From NCBI GenBank assembly GCA_029879725.1, contig JAOUPR010000023.1, forward strand, positions 1 to 46,498: a DNA stretch of 46,498 bases, written 5' to 3'. The stretch is from Gemmatimonadota bacterium (lineage in GTDB: Bacteria > Gemmatimonadota > Gemmatimonadetes > Longimicrobiales > Gaopeijiaceae). Below, piece after piece: positions 18,691 through 26,981 of the stretch; position 1 is the stretch's first letter; each line of letters starts with the position of its first letter. The translations under genes were made by a program, and so were the position numbers. The notes below the pieces were generated by a model. It saw nothing but the letters and a program-made list of their open reading frames with translations, had not been told where the DNA came from and did no database searches.

Positions 18691-20159
18691 GGCGTCACCT
18701 CCGTCGCGCTCACGGGATCCTCGAAGAAGCGCTCGGCCACCCGCTCCACGTCGCGCAGTGACGCGCCGGACCCTCCCCGGCGGATCTTCACCAGTTCGGC
18801 GGCGACGGCCACGGCGATCTCCTCCGGGGTCTCCGCGTGCAGGTCGAGGCCCACGGGAGCGTGGATCCAGGCCAGTCGGTCGCGGGAGATCCCCTCATCG
18901 AGGAGTTGGACGAAGGTGGCCCGGACCCGCCGGCGACTCCCGATCATCCCCACGTAGCCGGGCCGGGCACTTCCGCGGAGGAGGTGGACCAGGCACTGGT
19001 AGTCGTACTTGTGGCCCCTGGTCACCAGGATCACGTGGGAACCCGGATGGATGGGGACATCGGCGAACGGATCGTCGAAGTCGGCGCGCATCACACGGGT
19101 GGCGTCGGGAAAGCGCTCCGCCCGGGCGAACTCGGGCCGGTCGTCCAGCACGATGACGCGAAGGCCGAGCATGGCCCCGATGCGTACCAGGGGGAGCGCG
19201 ATGTGGCCGGCGCCCACCACCACGAGCTCCTGGACGGGATCCCGGATCTCCAGGTAGACCTCCACCGAACCCTCCCCGGCCGGGAGAGGGCGAAGACCCC
19301 CACCTTCTCCCGCCCGCAGCGCCTCCGACAGGACCTGCCGCGCCGTGCTGTCCAGGGCGGGGTCGGCGAGGGCGCCGTAGACCCTGGGTTCGGCTTCATC
19401 CACCGCGTGGACGGCCACCAGTCGGGATCCCACCGGGGCGACACCGGGGAGATCCGCGGAGGCGCCCACCACGAGGAGAGACGCGGCCCTGCCCCCGGCG
19501 GAGGTGGCGGCCTCGATCATGCGCGCGGCTTCCGTCGCGTCGACGTGGACCTTCCCGAATCGGAGGTAGTCGTCGGGCGTATCGACGTCGGTGATCACCC
19601 CGTCGTCGTCCACCTCCACCAGTCGCGCCCGTTCCAGATTGCGGAGGACGACGGTGCGCGCGCCTTCGGGAAGATCGGGAGACAGGAGGTCGGGGAAGAG
19701 CTCGCGGGCGAACACGCCCGGGTGCCCGCGTCGGCCCCTGTAGGTGGGGAGGACGAGGGGCGCGCCGCCCGCCGCGAATGCCTCCAGGAGCCTTTCCACG
19801 GTATCGGGGCGGATCCCGGGGTGGTCCACGGGACAGAAGGCGATGCCCGCGGCCTCGTCGCCCACCTCCGTGATGGCGAGTCTCAGGGACGTGATGGGTC
19901 CGTCGCCGGGCTCCGCGTTGTGGAGGAGGGTACCGCCGGCCTCGCGAGCGAGCGCGGCTTCGTCTCCCTCCATGTCGGAAACCACCACCACGACGGGATC
20001 ACATCCGCCGGCCCTCAAGGCCCCGATCACCCGCGTCAAAAAAGGCACGCCCTCCGCCTCCAGGAGGGCCTTGGACGATCCCATGCGCGATGACACTCCG
20101 CTGCAGGGGATCACACCCACCACACCGCGAGCGGGTGTGGACCGGACGTCAGCGCACAC
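18687..20159 (-). CDS. MobA/MocA-like nucleotidyltransferase fused to XdhC
   Basis: A 490-residue fusion. Residues ~13-205 are a MobA/MocA-type NTP-transferase: VVGVIPCSGVSSRMGSSKALL in place of the usual LAAGxSxRMGxxK, GDGPITSLRLA, FCPVDHPGI, and DVDTPDDYLR at the end. Residues ~215-300 resemble a weak CoxI-type domain (APVGSRLVAVHAVD, GALADPALD). Residues ~315-470 are the XdhC Rossmann domain: ELVVVGAGHIALPLVRIGAM, GYVGMIGSRRRV and HAPVGLDLHAETPEEIA. MocA makes molybdopterin cytosine dinucleotide and XdhC handles cofactor sulfuration and insertion, so one chain may do both. The GTG start lies 6 bases after the fadJ stop. Confidence 0.87.
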   Translation of the reverse strand: MCADVRSTPARGVVGVIPCSGVSSRMGSSKALLEAEGVPFLTRVIGALRAGGCDPVVVVVSDMEGDEAALAREAGGTLLHNAEPGDGPITSLRLAITEVGDEAAGIAFCPVDHPGIRPDTVERLLEAFAAGGAPLVLPTYRGRRGHPGVFARELFPDLLSPDLPEGARTVVLRNLERARLVEVDDDGVITDVDTPDDYLRFGKVHVDATEAARMIEAATSAGGRAASLLVVGASADLPGVAPVGSRLVAVHAVDEAEPRVYGALADPALDSTARQVLSEALRAGEGGGLRPLPAGEGSVEVYLEIRDPVQELVVVGAGHIALPLVRIGAMLGLRVIVLDDRPEFARAERFPDATRVMRADFDDPFADVPIHPGSHVILVTRGHKYDYQCLVHLLRGSARPGYVGMIGSRRRVRATFVQLLDEGISRDRLAWIHAPVGLDLHAETPEEIAVAVAAELVKIRRGGSGASLRDVERVAERFFEDPVSATEVTP

Positions 20160-20165
20160 GGCCGG

Positions 20166-22328
20166 TCACTCCGGAAACGCCTCGTAGAACCCCTTGTCCC
20201 TGTCCGCCAGGTCCACCAGGAGGGCGGGAGGAGCGAAGCGGGGTCCGTGGCTGGCCTCCAGTTCCAGAGTGCGGTCCAGGACGGCCCTCAGGTGGAAGGT
20301 GTCCGCGAATCGGAGGAGTCCCCCCCGGAAGGGTGGGAAGCCCGTCCCCATGATCATGGCCAGATCCACCGCGGCGGCACTGGAGACCACGCCCTCCTCG
20401 AGGGCACGCGCGGCTTCGTTGATCATCATCGTGACGAGGCGCCGCCGGATTTCCCTGTGCCCCAGGGTCCGTCGTGCGGACGGGACCGTCGCGCCCAACG
20501 CGGCGTACACGGAGGGGTCCACACCCTTCTCCCTTCCCTTCTCGTAGCGGTAGAAGCCGGATCCCCCCTTGCGACCCAGACGACCGGAGTCACCCAGGGC
20601 GATGAGCACCGGGGAGGGAGCCAGTCGGTCGCCCAACGCGGCGTGCAGCACCGCGCCGGCATGCTTTGACACGTCGATCCCCACCTCGTCGATGAGACGG
20701 AGCGGCCCCATGGGCATCCCGAAGGCCTTGGCCGCCCCGTCCACCTCCTCGATGGAGCCGCCGTCGGCCAGGAGGTGTCCCGACTCGTTCAGGTAGGGTC
20801 CCAGGATGCGGTTGACCAGGAATCCCGGGCCGTCCCCCACCACCACGGGAACCTTCCCCAGCTTCAGCGCGAAGGCGTAGGCGGTCGCCACCGTCGCGTC
20901 GCTGGAGCGGGTCCCCCGCACGATCTCCACCAGGGGCATGCGGTCCACGGGATTGAAGAAGTGGATGCCGCAGAAATCCTCGGGGCGCCGCAGAGCCTCC
21001 GCCATTCCGTCCACGGAGAGGGACGAGGTGTTGGTGGAGAGCACGCTCCCCGGGCGGGTGAGATCCTCGACCTCGCGCAGGACGGCCTTCTTGACCTCCA
21101 TGCGCTCCACCACGGCTTCCACCACCAGGTCGGCGGTGCGGAACCCGCTGTAGTCCAGTGAACCGGAGATCCGCTCCATGGCCTGGTCGGCCTCCAACGG
21201 GCGGAGCTTCTTCCTCCGCACGGCCTTGTCGAAGAGCGCTCGCGCGTGCTGGAGCCCTCCGGTGATGGCGTCGTGGCGGATGTCCTTCATCCGGACCCGG
21301 ATCCCCTTGTAGGCGGCGATCTGGGCGATCCCTCCTCCCATGACGCCCGCACCGAGCACACCCATTTCGTCCACCGGCCGCGGCCGCACCGACGGGTCGG
21401 ACACCCCGGAACCCTTCCGCGTGGCCTCCCGCATGTGGAAGACGTGGATGAGGTTCTTGCTCACCGGAGACACCACCAGCTCGGCCGCGGTCCGCGCCTC
21501 GGCCTCGAGCCCGGCTCCTACCGACTTCCCCACCGTCCGCCGGAGGACGTCCAGGATGCGGAGGGGGGCGGGGTAGTGACCCCCGGTGGTGGCGACCACC
21601 TTGCGGCGGGCCAGCGTCAGGACCAGACGGCGCCCCGGCGGGGTCGAGTCCAGGAGGCGGGTGATCATCCCGGGCTTGGCCCGCCGCGCGGGCGACGGAA
21701 GGTCCACCGCGAAGATCCGCACCTGGTCGCGGAAGAGCTCGGCGGGAACCACCCGGTCCGCGAATCCCATCCGTAGCGCCTTCCGGGACGGGATCTGCTT
21801 CCCCGTCAGGAGGAGATCCAGAGCCGCCGAGAGTCCCACCAGACGAGGCAGCCGCGTGGTGCCGCCCCACGCGGGAAGGATCCCCAACATCACCTCGGGG
21901 AGGCCGACCCGGGTCCGGTCCGAGTCCGAGAGGACGCGATGCGTGCAGGCGAGCGACAATTCCACTCCGCCGCCGACGCAGACCCCGTGGATCGCCGCGA
22001 CCGTCGGGACGGGGAGGTCCGCCACCCTCTGGAAGATGCTTTGCCCCAACCGGATCTTCGCTTCGGCCTCCGTAGGGTCTTCGATGGCCGCGATGGCCTC
22101 GACGTCGGCTCCCGCGATGAAGCTGTCCGCTTTCCCGCTCTCGAACACCAGCACCTTGAGTCGTGCCGACCGGGCAAGGGTGGTCACCTCGTCCAGGATC
22201 GCGTCGACGCGCGACATGACCTCTTCCGTGAGGACGTTCACGGGCCGGCCGGGATCGTCGAACGTGACCCATCCGACACCGTCGTCGGCCACGGAGAAGC
22301 GGGGGGTGGGAGCAGTCTGGGGCGTCAT
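20166..22328 (-). CDS. fadJ: FadJ/FadB-like multifunctional enoyl-CoA hydratase / 3-hydroxyacyl-CoA dehydrogenase
   Basis: Alpha subunit of the fatty acid beta-oxidation complex, 720 residues. The N-terminal crotonase domain has the oxyanion loop FIAGADVEA and the two catalytic glutamates, E123 in GGGVELSLAC and E145 in LPEVMLGILP. The dehydrogenase part starts at about 322 with the NAD loop GVLGAGVMGGGIAQ and has the catalytic His456 in HFFNPVDRMPLVE. A second 3HCDH C-terminal domain follows (GTGFPPFRGGLLRFAD). The beta-subunit thiolase is not adjacent. The chosen ATG (MTPQTAPTPRF) gives the usual length. It heads a run with molybdoenzyme accessory genes. fadJ versus fadB cannot be decided. 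Confidence 0.92.
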   Translation of the reverse strand: MTPQTAPTPRFSVADDGVGWVTFDDPGRPVNVLTEEVMSRVDAILDEVTTLARSARLKVLVFESGKADSFIAGADVEAIAAIEDPTEAEAKIRLGQSIFQRVADLPVPTVAAIHGVCVGGGVELSLACTHRVLSDSDRTRVGLPEVMLGILPAWGGTTRLPRLVGLSAALDLLLTGKQIPSRKALRMGFADRVVPAELFRDQVRIFAVDLPSPARRAKPGMITRLLDSTPPGRRLVLTLARRKVVATTGGHYPAPLRILDVLRRTVGKSVGAGLEAEARTAAELVVSPVSKNLIHVFHMREATRKGSGVSDPSVRPRPVDEMGVLGAGVMGGGIAQIAAYKGIRVRMKDIRHDAITGGLQHARALFDKAVRRKKLRPLEADQAMERISGSLDYSGFRTADLVVEAVVERMEVKKAVLREVEDLTRPGSVLSTNTSSLSVDGMAEALRRPEDFCGIHFFNPVDRMPLVEIVRGTRSSDATVATAYAFALKLGKVPVVVGDGPGFLVNRILGPYLNESGHLLADGGSIEEVDGAAKAFGMPMGPLRLIDEVGIDVSKHAGAVLHAALGDRLAPSPVLIALGDSGRLGRKGGSGFYRYEKGREKGVDPSVYAALGATVPSARRTLGHREIRRRLVTMMINEAARALEEGVVSSAAAVDLAMIMGTGFPPFRGGLLRFADTFHLRAVLDRTLELEASHGPRFAPPALLVDLADRDKGFYEAFPE

Positions 22329-22384
22329 GGCTCGATCCGGAGGTAGGTTCAACCTACACAATACGTTCCCGGGGGCGAAAAGGA

Positions 22385-22418
22385 AGCCGCCCCGGCACGC
22401 GTGGGCGCCGGGGCGGCT
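22385..22418 (-). terminator. Likely intrinsic terminator after the coiled-coil lipoprotein gene
   Basis: A perfect 11-bp inverted repeat (AGCCGCCCCGG / CCGGGGCGGCT, 12-base loop) lies 43 bases after the stop of the gene at 22461-23237. On the minus strand it is followed by TTCCTTTTCG, a broken T-tract. It would separate that gene from fadJ downstream. Confidence 0.6.
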
Positions 22419-22460
22419 GGTGTCGGCGGTGGACGGCCGACGAATATCTCCCGACCGGGA

Positions 22461-23237
22461 TCAGAGCTTGGTACGCTCCTCGGCGTTCGAGGCGTTCAGC
22501 CGGAGCTCGAAGGGCTCGCCCCTCTGGATGGTCACGGGAACGTTCCAGTAGAGCTCCGTGAAGGGGAGGTCGTACCGGGCGTGGACCCAGTACGAACCGG
22601 GCTTGGCCTGGATGCGGGCGATCCCGGTGGCGTCGGTGGTGTCCACGACGACCATGAGTCCGGAGGCGCGCTGCTTGGCCAGGAAGATCTCCCCGACTCC
22701 AGCGAACGCGTCGTCGCCCCAGTTCTCCCGCAGGAGACGCACCGAGTCCGACGACTGGATCGTTCCCCTCTGGAGTTCGGTGAACTCCGCGAAGGCCGCG
22801 TCACGCTGGCGCTCGATGCGGCCCAACTCGGCCTCGAGGTCGGCGAACTCGCGGTAGAGAGCGATGTACGCCGCCTCACCCCGGGAGAACTGCCCCATCG
22901 TGTCGTTGATCTTCTGGAGCGTGTCGCGGAGCGTTCCCCAGCGGCGCTCGGAGTCCTGCCAGCGCTCCTGCGCCTGGCGGACTTCCTCACGGGCGTCCAT
23001 GAGGGCCTGGGGAATCGCCGGCTCCGGCGTTCCGAAGGCTGCGGACATGGAGTCGAAGACCGCGTCGCGGTCATAGGGAAGAAGCTGCACCTCGAGGTCC
23101 GACAACGCGCGGGTGACCATCGCTCCCGCTTCGGGATCCTCTACGTCGATCTCGAGGGACACGACCACCTCAGCCGGACCGCACGCGCCGGCGGCGAGCA
23201 GCAAGCTCATGGCGAAAGGGAGGGCCCTGAACTTCAT
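22461..23237 (-). CDS. Predicted coiled-coil lipoprotein of unknown function
   Basis: A 258-residue protein starting MKFRALPFAMSLLLAAGACG, a signal peptide with a lipobox-like LAAGAC (Cys at about 19), so probably a lipoprotein. Residues ~80-165 are rich in Glu, Arg, Ala and Leu with heptad-like spacing (AREEVRQAQERWQDSERRW, FADLEAELGRIERQRDAAF) and should form a coiled coil. The C-terminal ~80 residues look beta-rich and carboxypeptidase-regulatory-like (VVDTTDATGIARIQAKPGSYWV). No enzymatic motif was recognised. GGAG lies about 8 bases before the ATG. A promoter-like pair sits just upstream and a terminator downstream, so it may be a single-gene unit. Confidence 0.8.
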   Translation of the reverse strand: MKFRALPFAMSLLLAAGACGPAEVVVSLEIDVEDPEAGAMVTRALSDLEVQLLPYDRDAVFDSMSAAFGTPEPAIPQALMDAREEVRQAQERWQDSERRWGTLRDTLQKINDTMGQFSRGEAAYIALYREFADLEAELGRIERQRDAAFAEFTELQRGTIQSSDSVRLLRENWGDDAFAGVGEIFLAKQRASGLMVVVDTTDATGIARIQAKPGSYWVHARYDLPFTELYWNVPVTIQRGEPFELRLNASNAEERTKL

Positions 23238-23277
23238 CTGGAATCTCCGTTCAACGTTCCTGGTGAAAAGACGTCCG

Positions 23278-23306
23278 AAAGTACCATCCCCCTGGTGCGG
23301 GGACAA
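23278..23306 (-). promoter_or_regulatory. Candidate promoter of the coiled-coil lipoprotein gene
   Basis: On the minus strand TTGTCC and TACTTT are separated by 17 bases, ending 40 bases before the ATG at 23237. This predicts a leader of roughly 33 bases that includes the GGAG ribosome site. Found by eye. Confidence 0.45.
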
Positions 23307-23440
23307 CCACCGGACGCCGGGTCGTCTCGATAATGAATTCAGTCCACGGGGGCCGGACGCAAGAGCGGGTCCCCGCCGGGAGCCTTCATCCCTGTCGCGG
23401 AGACCCGCTTGCCTGAATCCCACCCGGTGACGAGTCCTGG

Positions 23441-24370
23441 TTACGGGATCGACGTCGGCAGGATGTAGTTCGCCGGGTTCTCGGCGCGGCCGTTCCTGCG
23501 CACCTCGTAATGGAGATGGTCTCCGGTGGAGATCCCCGTGCTCCCCACCTGGGCGATGAGGTCGCCCCGACTCACCCGCTGTCCCCGCTGCGCGATGAGC
23601 TTGGACGCGTGTCCGTAGAGGGTGGTGTATCCGAACCCGTGATCGATCTCCACCGTCAGGCCGAACCCGGCCACCCATTCGGCGCGAATGACGCGGCCAT
23701 CGGCCGCCGCGTAGATGGGGGTGCCCTTGTTGGCGCCGATGTCGACGCCCGGGTGCGGGAGAGGCCGGTTGTGGATGGGGTGCATCCGGGACTGTGAGAA
23801 CCGGCTGCTCATGAACCCCTTGGTGGGCATGATGGACGGCGTCGCCGCCATGAGCTCGTTCTTCTGTTGAAGCGAATCGGTGGCTTCCTCGAGGCTCTCG
23901 CCGAGAAGCCGGGCCCGCCGCTCGAGCGCGTTGAGGTCGTAGCTGAGCGCGAACGCCGTTTGACTGGCCTCCGTGTCGAGCTCCCAGAGAGGGTATGATT
24001 CGGGGGTACCGAGGCCAGGGCCACCGACGCCGACCTGCATCACCTCGGGGTCGATGGACTCGAGTCCCGCGAGATTCCGGTACCTCGTGTCCTGCTCCGC
24101 CAGTTTCCCCAGCGTGGACTCGAGACTGCCGATCCGGCCCTGGAACTGTGCCAATTCCTCACGCAGCGCTTCGTTCTGCGCCTGGAGCTGCATGGCCTTG
24201 ACCCGCGCCGTGCCGTCCACACCCAGTGCGACGGCGAGTCCGCCGAGCACGAGCACCGTCCCGGCGACCCCTGCCACGGCGTAGCGCAGGATCCGTTTCG
24301 AGACCGTGTACTGGCTGACCGATCCGTCACCGTCTCGGAGGACGAGGAAGGTCCAGTTGTCTCCTATCAT
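23441..24370 (-). CDS. M23 family metallopeptidase with membrane anchor and coiled coil
   Basis: A 309-residue cell-envelope protein. A short cytoplasmic N-terminus is followed by one membrane helix (about 29-50, YAVAGVAGTVLVLGGLAVAL), then a coiled coil (about 55-100) and a second helical stretch. The C-terminal LytM/M23 domain runs from about 185. Zinc ligands are visible in PHPGVDIG, and the HxH in GDHLHYEV; YTTLYGHASKL is the strand between. It probably cleaves peptidoglycan cross-links or activates amidases during division. The ligand set is complete, so it should be active. The end is TAA. It lies between metG and the lipoprotein gene, with its own low-GC upstream region. Confidence 0.9.
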   Translation of the reverse strand: MIGDNWTFLVLRDGDGSVSQYTVSKRILRYAVAGVAGTVLVLGGLAVALGVDGTARVKAMQLQAQNEALREELAQFQGRIGSLESTLGKLAEQDTRYRNLAGLESIDPEVMQVGVGGPGLGTPESYPLWELDTEASQTAFALSYDLNALERRARLLGESLEEATDSLQQKNELMAATPSIMPTKGFMSSRFSQSRMHPIHNRPLPHPGVDIGANKGTPIYAAADGRVIRAEWVAGFGLTVEIDHGFGYTTLYGHASKLIAQRGQRVSRGDLIAQVGSTGISTGDHLHYEVRRNGRAENPANYILPTSIP

Positions 24371-24445
24371 GGCTCACTCTGATGCCCAGTGACACAACAA
24401 GCTCCCGGGACGATCACCAACATCGCTTTCGGGAGCGCTGAAACT

Positions 24446-24467
24446 ATGTTCGAAACTAACGTTTACA
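24446..24467 (-). promoter_or_regulatory. TGTAAAC-N11-ACAT motif upstream of the M23 peptidase gene
   Basis: A low-GC patch 76-97 bases upstream of the ATG at 24370 contains, on the minus strand, TGTAAAC, eleven bases, then ACAT. The same arrangement occurs at 30825-30846 upstream of the response-regulator gene. It could be a regulator site or part of a promoter; a weak TTGGAC-N17-GAACAT pair overlaps it. Confidence 0.3.
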
Positions 24468-24537
24468 AGTCCAACCTAGACTGTGGCTCCGAACCGCGTC
24501 AAGAAAAACATTCGTCGGGCAGGTGCCTCCACCCCTA

Positions 24538-26094
24538 TCAGGGTCGTTCCCACGAGGGCTCGACTTTAGGAAACAGGGGCTCATCCTTTGTGACATGAAG
24601 CCCCACGATGGGGATGGAGAGCGCTTCGTGCAAGTTCGGGACCGCATCGAGCCCCAGGGATTTCGAGAGTTCGGACATCTTGGCAGGCACCACCGGCTCG
24701 AACAACGCACAGAGCGCCACGAGGACCCGAGCCAGCGTCGCGAGCGTCTCATCCAGTTGGGACGCCGCGGTATCGTCCTTGGCTTGAGACCACGGCTGGC
24801 GCTCCTCGATGTACCCGTTCGCCGAACGTGCCAGATCCATGGCCGCGGCCAGCGCTTCGTGCACACGGTATCGGGTCATGGCACTTCTTGCCGCTTCGAA
24901 CGCCGCTTCGATCTCCGTGTCCAGTCCGCGTCCCCGGGCATCCGGGACGACCCCGCCGCGGTACTTGCCGATCATGGCGATGGCCCGGCTGGCCAGGTTC
25001 CCCAGGATCTTGCTCAACTCCTCGTACCGCACCAGGAAGCGCTCCGGAGTGTAGGACGCATCCCCCCCCGTGGACATCTCGCGCAGAAGGTACCAACGGA
25101 CGGCGTCCGTGCCGAACTCCGCGCGCAGCGCCAACGGGTCCACCACGTTTCCAAGCGACTTCGACATCTTGGTGTCGCCCACCACCCACCAACCGTGGGC
25201 CAGGATCTGCCGTTGCACCGGGAGCCCGACACCCATGAGGAGGGTGGGCCAGTACACGGCATGGGTGGTGATGATGTCCTTCCCCATGAGGTGGAGGTCC
25301 GCCGGCCACCACGACTCCGACACGTCGTCGAAGCCCCGCTCGCCGTCCGCACGCTCCGGGTGGATCGCCCCCGAGGCCGTGAGGTAGTTGATGAGCGCGT
25401 CGACCCAGACGTACGCCACGTGGTCCTGGTCGAAGGGAAGGGTCACTCCCCAGCGGACACGGGTCTTCGGGCGGGATATGGACAGATCGCCGAGAGGCTT
25501 CTGAAGGAAGCCGAGGACCTCGTTACGCCGTATGTCGGGGACGATCCAGTCCGGGTTCTCCTCGATGTGGCGGACGAGCCTGTCCTGGTAGGCGCTCATC
25601 CGGAAGAAGTAGTTCTTCTCCTCCACGTGCTGGACGGGCCGGTGGCAGTCGGGGCAGGTATTCCCCTCGCCGAGGTCCTTTTCCGTCCAGTAGCGCTCCT
25701 CGTGGACACAGTACCAACCCCGGTACACGTCGTCGTAGATCTCTCCCCGGTCCCAGAGCCGCTGCAGGAACGCCTGCACCACCGCGACGTGCTCCTGTTC
25801 CGTCGTGCGGATGAATCGATCGAAGGAGATCTCCAACTCTTGCCACGCGCTCTTGAAGCGCTCCGCCATGAGGTCGCAGAGCTCGATGGGTTCGACCCCT
25901 CGACGCGCGGCTTCTTCCTGGATCTTCTGGCCATGTTCGTCGGTTCCCGTCAGGAAGAGCACCTCCGAACCGTCCTGCCGATGAAAGCGGGCCAGGACGT
26001 CGCCCAGGATCGTCGTGTAGGCGTGCCCGAGGTGGGGCTCGCCCGAGGCATAGTAGATGGGCGTGGTGAGATACCGCCTGGGCCTCTGGGTCAC
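24538..26094 (-). CDS. metG: Methionyl-tRNA synthetase
   Basis: Class I aminoacyl-tRNA synthetase charging tRNA-Met, 518 residues. The HIGH-type motif is PHLGH (20-24) and the KMSKS loop is KMSKS at 309-313. The connective peptide has one zinc knuckle, GWYCVHEERYW...CPDCHRPV. The C-terminal tRNA-binding EMAP domain of longer MetG proteins is missing, as in many short bacterial enzymes. Start is GTG, preceded by GAGGGG and overlapping the ricT stop (GTGA). It is the third gene of the accA-ricT-metG run. Confidence 0.96.
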   Translation of the reverse strand: MTQRPRRYLTTPIYYASGEPHLGHAYTTILGDVLARFHRQDGSEVLFLTGTDEHGQKIQEEAARRGVEPIELCDLMAERFKSAWQELEISFDRFIRTTEQEHVAVVQAFLQRLWDRGEIYDDVYRGWYCVHEERYWTEKDLGEGNTCPDCHRPVQHVEEKNYFFRMSAYQDRLVRHIEENPDWIVPDIRRNEVLGFLQKPLGDLSISRPKTRVRWGVTLPFDQDHVAYVWVDALINYLTASGAIHPERADGERGFDDVSESWWPADLHLMGKDIITTHAVYWPTLLMGVGLPVQRQILAHGWWVVGDTKMSKSLGNVVDPLALRAEFGTDAVRWYLLREMSTGGDASYTPERFLVRYEELSKILGNLASRAIAMIGKYRGGVVPDARGRGLDTEIEAAFEAARSAMTRYRVHEALAAAMDLARSANGYIEERQPWSQAKDDTAASQLDETLATLARVLVALCALFEPVVPAKMSELSKSLGLDAVPNLHEALSIPIVGLHVTKDEPLFPKVEPSWERP

Positions 26095-26975
26095 TCGGAA
26101 TCCCCTCGACTCTTGTGGTCACGGCCGGTCTTCTTTCCCGACGAGGCCGAAACTTCGGATTTCAACACGTCGAGCGCCACCGTTCTGTGATCTCCCGCCT
26201 CGTTGCGAAGGGTCACCGTGTCCCTCCAGATGTCCACGGACCGGACGCGCTCCGTTCCTTGAGACGTGTGGAGGACCTTTCCCTCCCGCGGGAACCGGCG
26301 GCGGGACTCCACGTAGCTCTGGTGCTCGTACGTCAGGCAGCACATCAACCGGCCGCAGCAGCCGGAGATCTGGGCGGGGTTGAGGGAGAGGTTCTGATCC
26401 TTGGCGAGTTGGAGGCTCACCGGCTGGAGGTCGGACAGCCAGGTGGAGCAGCACAACTCCCTCCCGCAGCGGCCCACCCCGCCCAGGAGGGCGGCTTCGT
26501 CCCGCACGCCCACCTGACGCAATTCGATTCGCGTACGGAAGGTGCGGGCCAGATCCCGGACGAGTTGGCGGAAGTCCACCCGCCGCTCCGCCGTGAAGTA
26601 GATCATGAGCTTGTTGCGGTCGAACTGCCACTCGGCCTCGGTGACCTTCATCTTCAGCCCGTGGCGGTGCACGAGCTTGCGGGTCTCGGTGCGCACGCGG
26701 GCCTCGTCGGAGCGAAGGGACTCGAGCTTCGCCACGTCGTCGTCGCCGGCGACGCGGAGCACCTTCACGTCCGGCGTGGGCGTGGCGCATCCGCCGGAGG
26801 TGGAGCACTTGCGGGCGGCGACCACGCCCAGCGCGGTCACTCTACCGAGGTCCTCGCCCCGATCCGCTTCGACGATCACGTGTCCGCCGGGGACGAGATC
26901 CAGGGAGCCGTACGAGAAATATGCGGTACGGGACCCCTTGAAGCGGACTTCGGCGAAACCCTGTGGGGAGTTCAC
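26091..26975 (-). CDS. ricT: RicT/PSP1 (YaaT-like) regulatory iron-sulfur protein
   Basis: A 294-residue PSP1-domain protein. The core shows FDRNKLMIYFTAERRVDFRQLVRDLA, GVRDEAALLGGVGRCGRELCCSTWL and GCCGRLMCCLTYEH, the Cys clusters that in Bacillus RicT bind an Fe-S cluster within the RicA-RicF-RicT complex. That complex affects RNase Y-dependent mRNA processing and phosphorelay. RicA and RicF are not seen here, so the role may differ. The C-terminal ~20 residues are basic and disordered-looking. The GTG start is 6 bases after accA; the end overlaps metG by four bases. PSP1 genes next to metG occur in other bacteria. Confidence 0.9.
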   Translation of the reverse strand: MNSPQGFAEVRFKGSRTAYFSYGSLDLVPGGHVIVEADRGEDLGRVTALGVVAARKCSTSGGCATPTPDVKVLRVAGDDDVAKLESLRSDEARVRTETRKLVHRHGLKMKVTEAEWQFDRNKLMIYFTAERRVDFRQLVRDLARTFRTRIELRQVGVRDEAALLGGVGRCGRELCCSTWLSDLQPVSLQLAKDQNLSLNPAQISGCCGRLMCCLTYEHQSYVESRRRFPREGKVLHTSQGTERVRSVDIWRDTVTLRNEAGDHRTVALDVLKSEVSASSGKKTGRDHKSRGDSE

Positions 26976-26981
26976 CGGTGG

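Noticed and set aside
23364..23409. Inverted repeat AGCGGGTC / GACCCGCT 32 bases after the M23 peptidase stop
   Set aside because: Eight-bp stem, 30-base loop and no T-tract; too weak to call a terminator, and not a tRNA on inspection.
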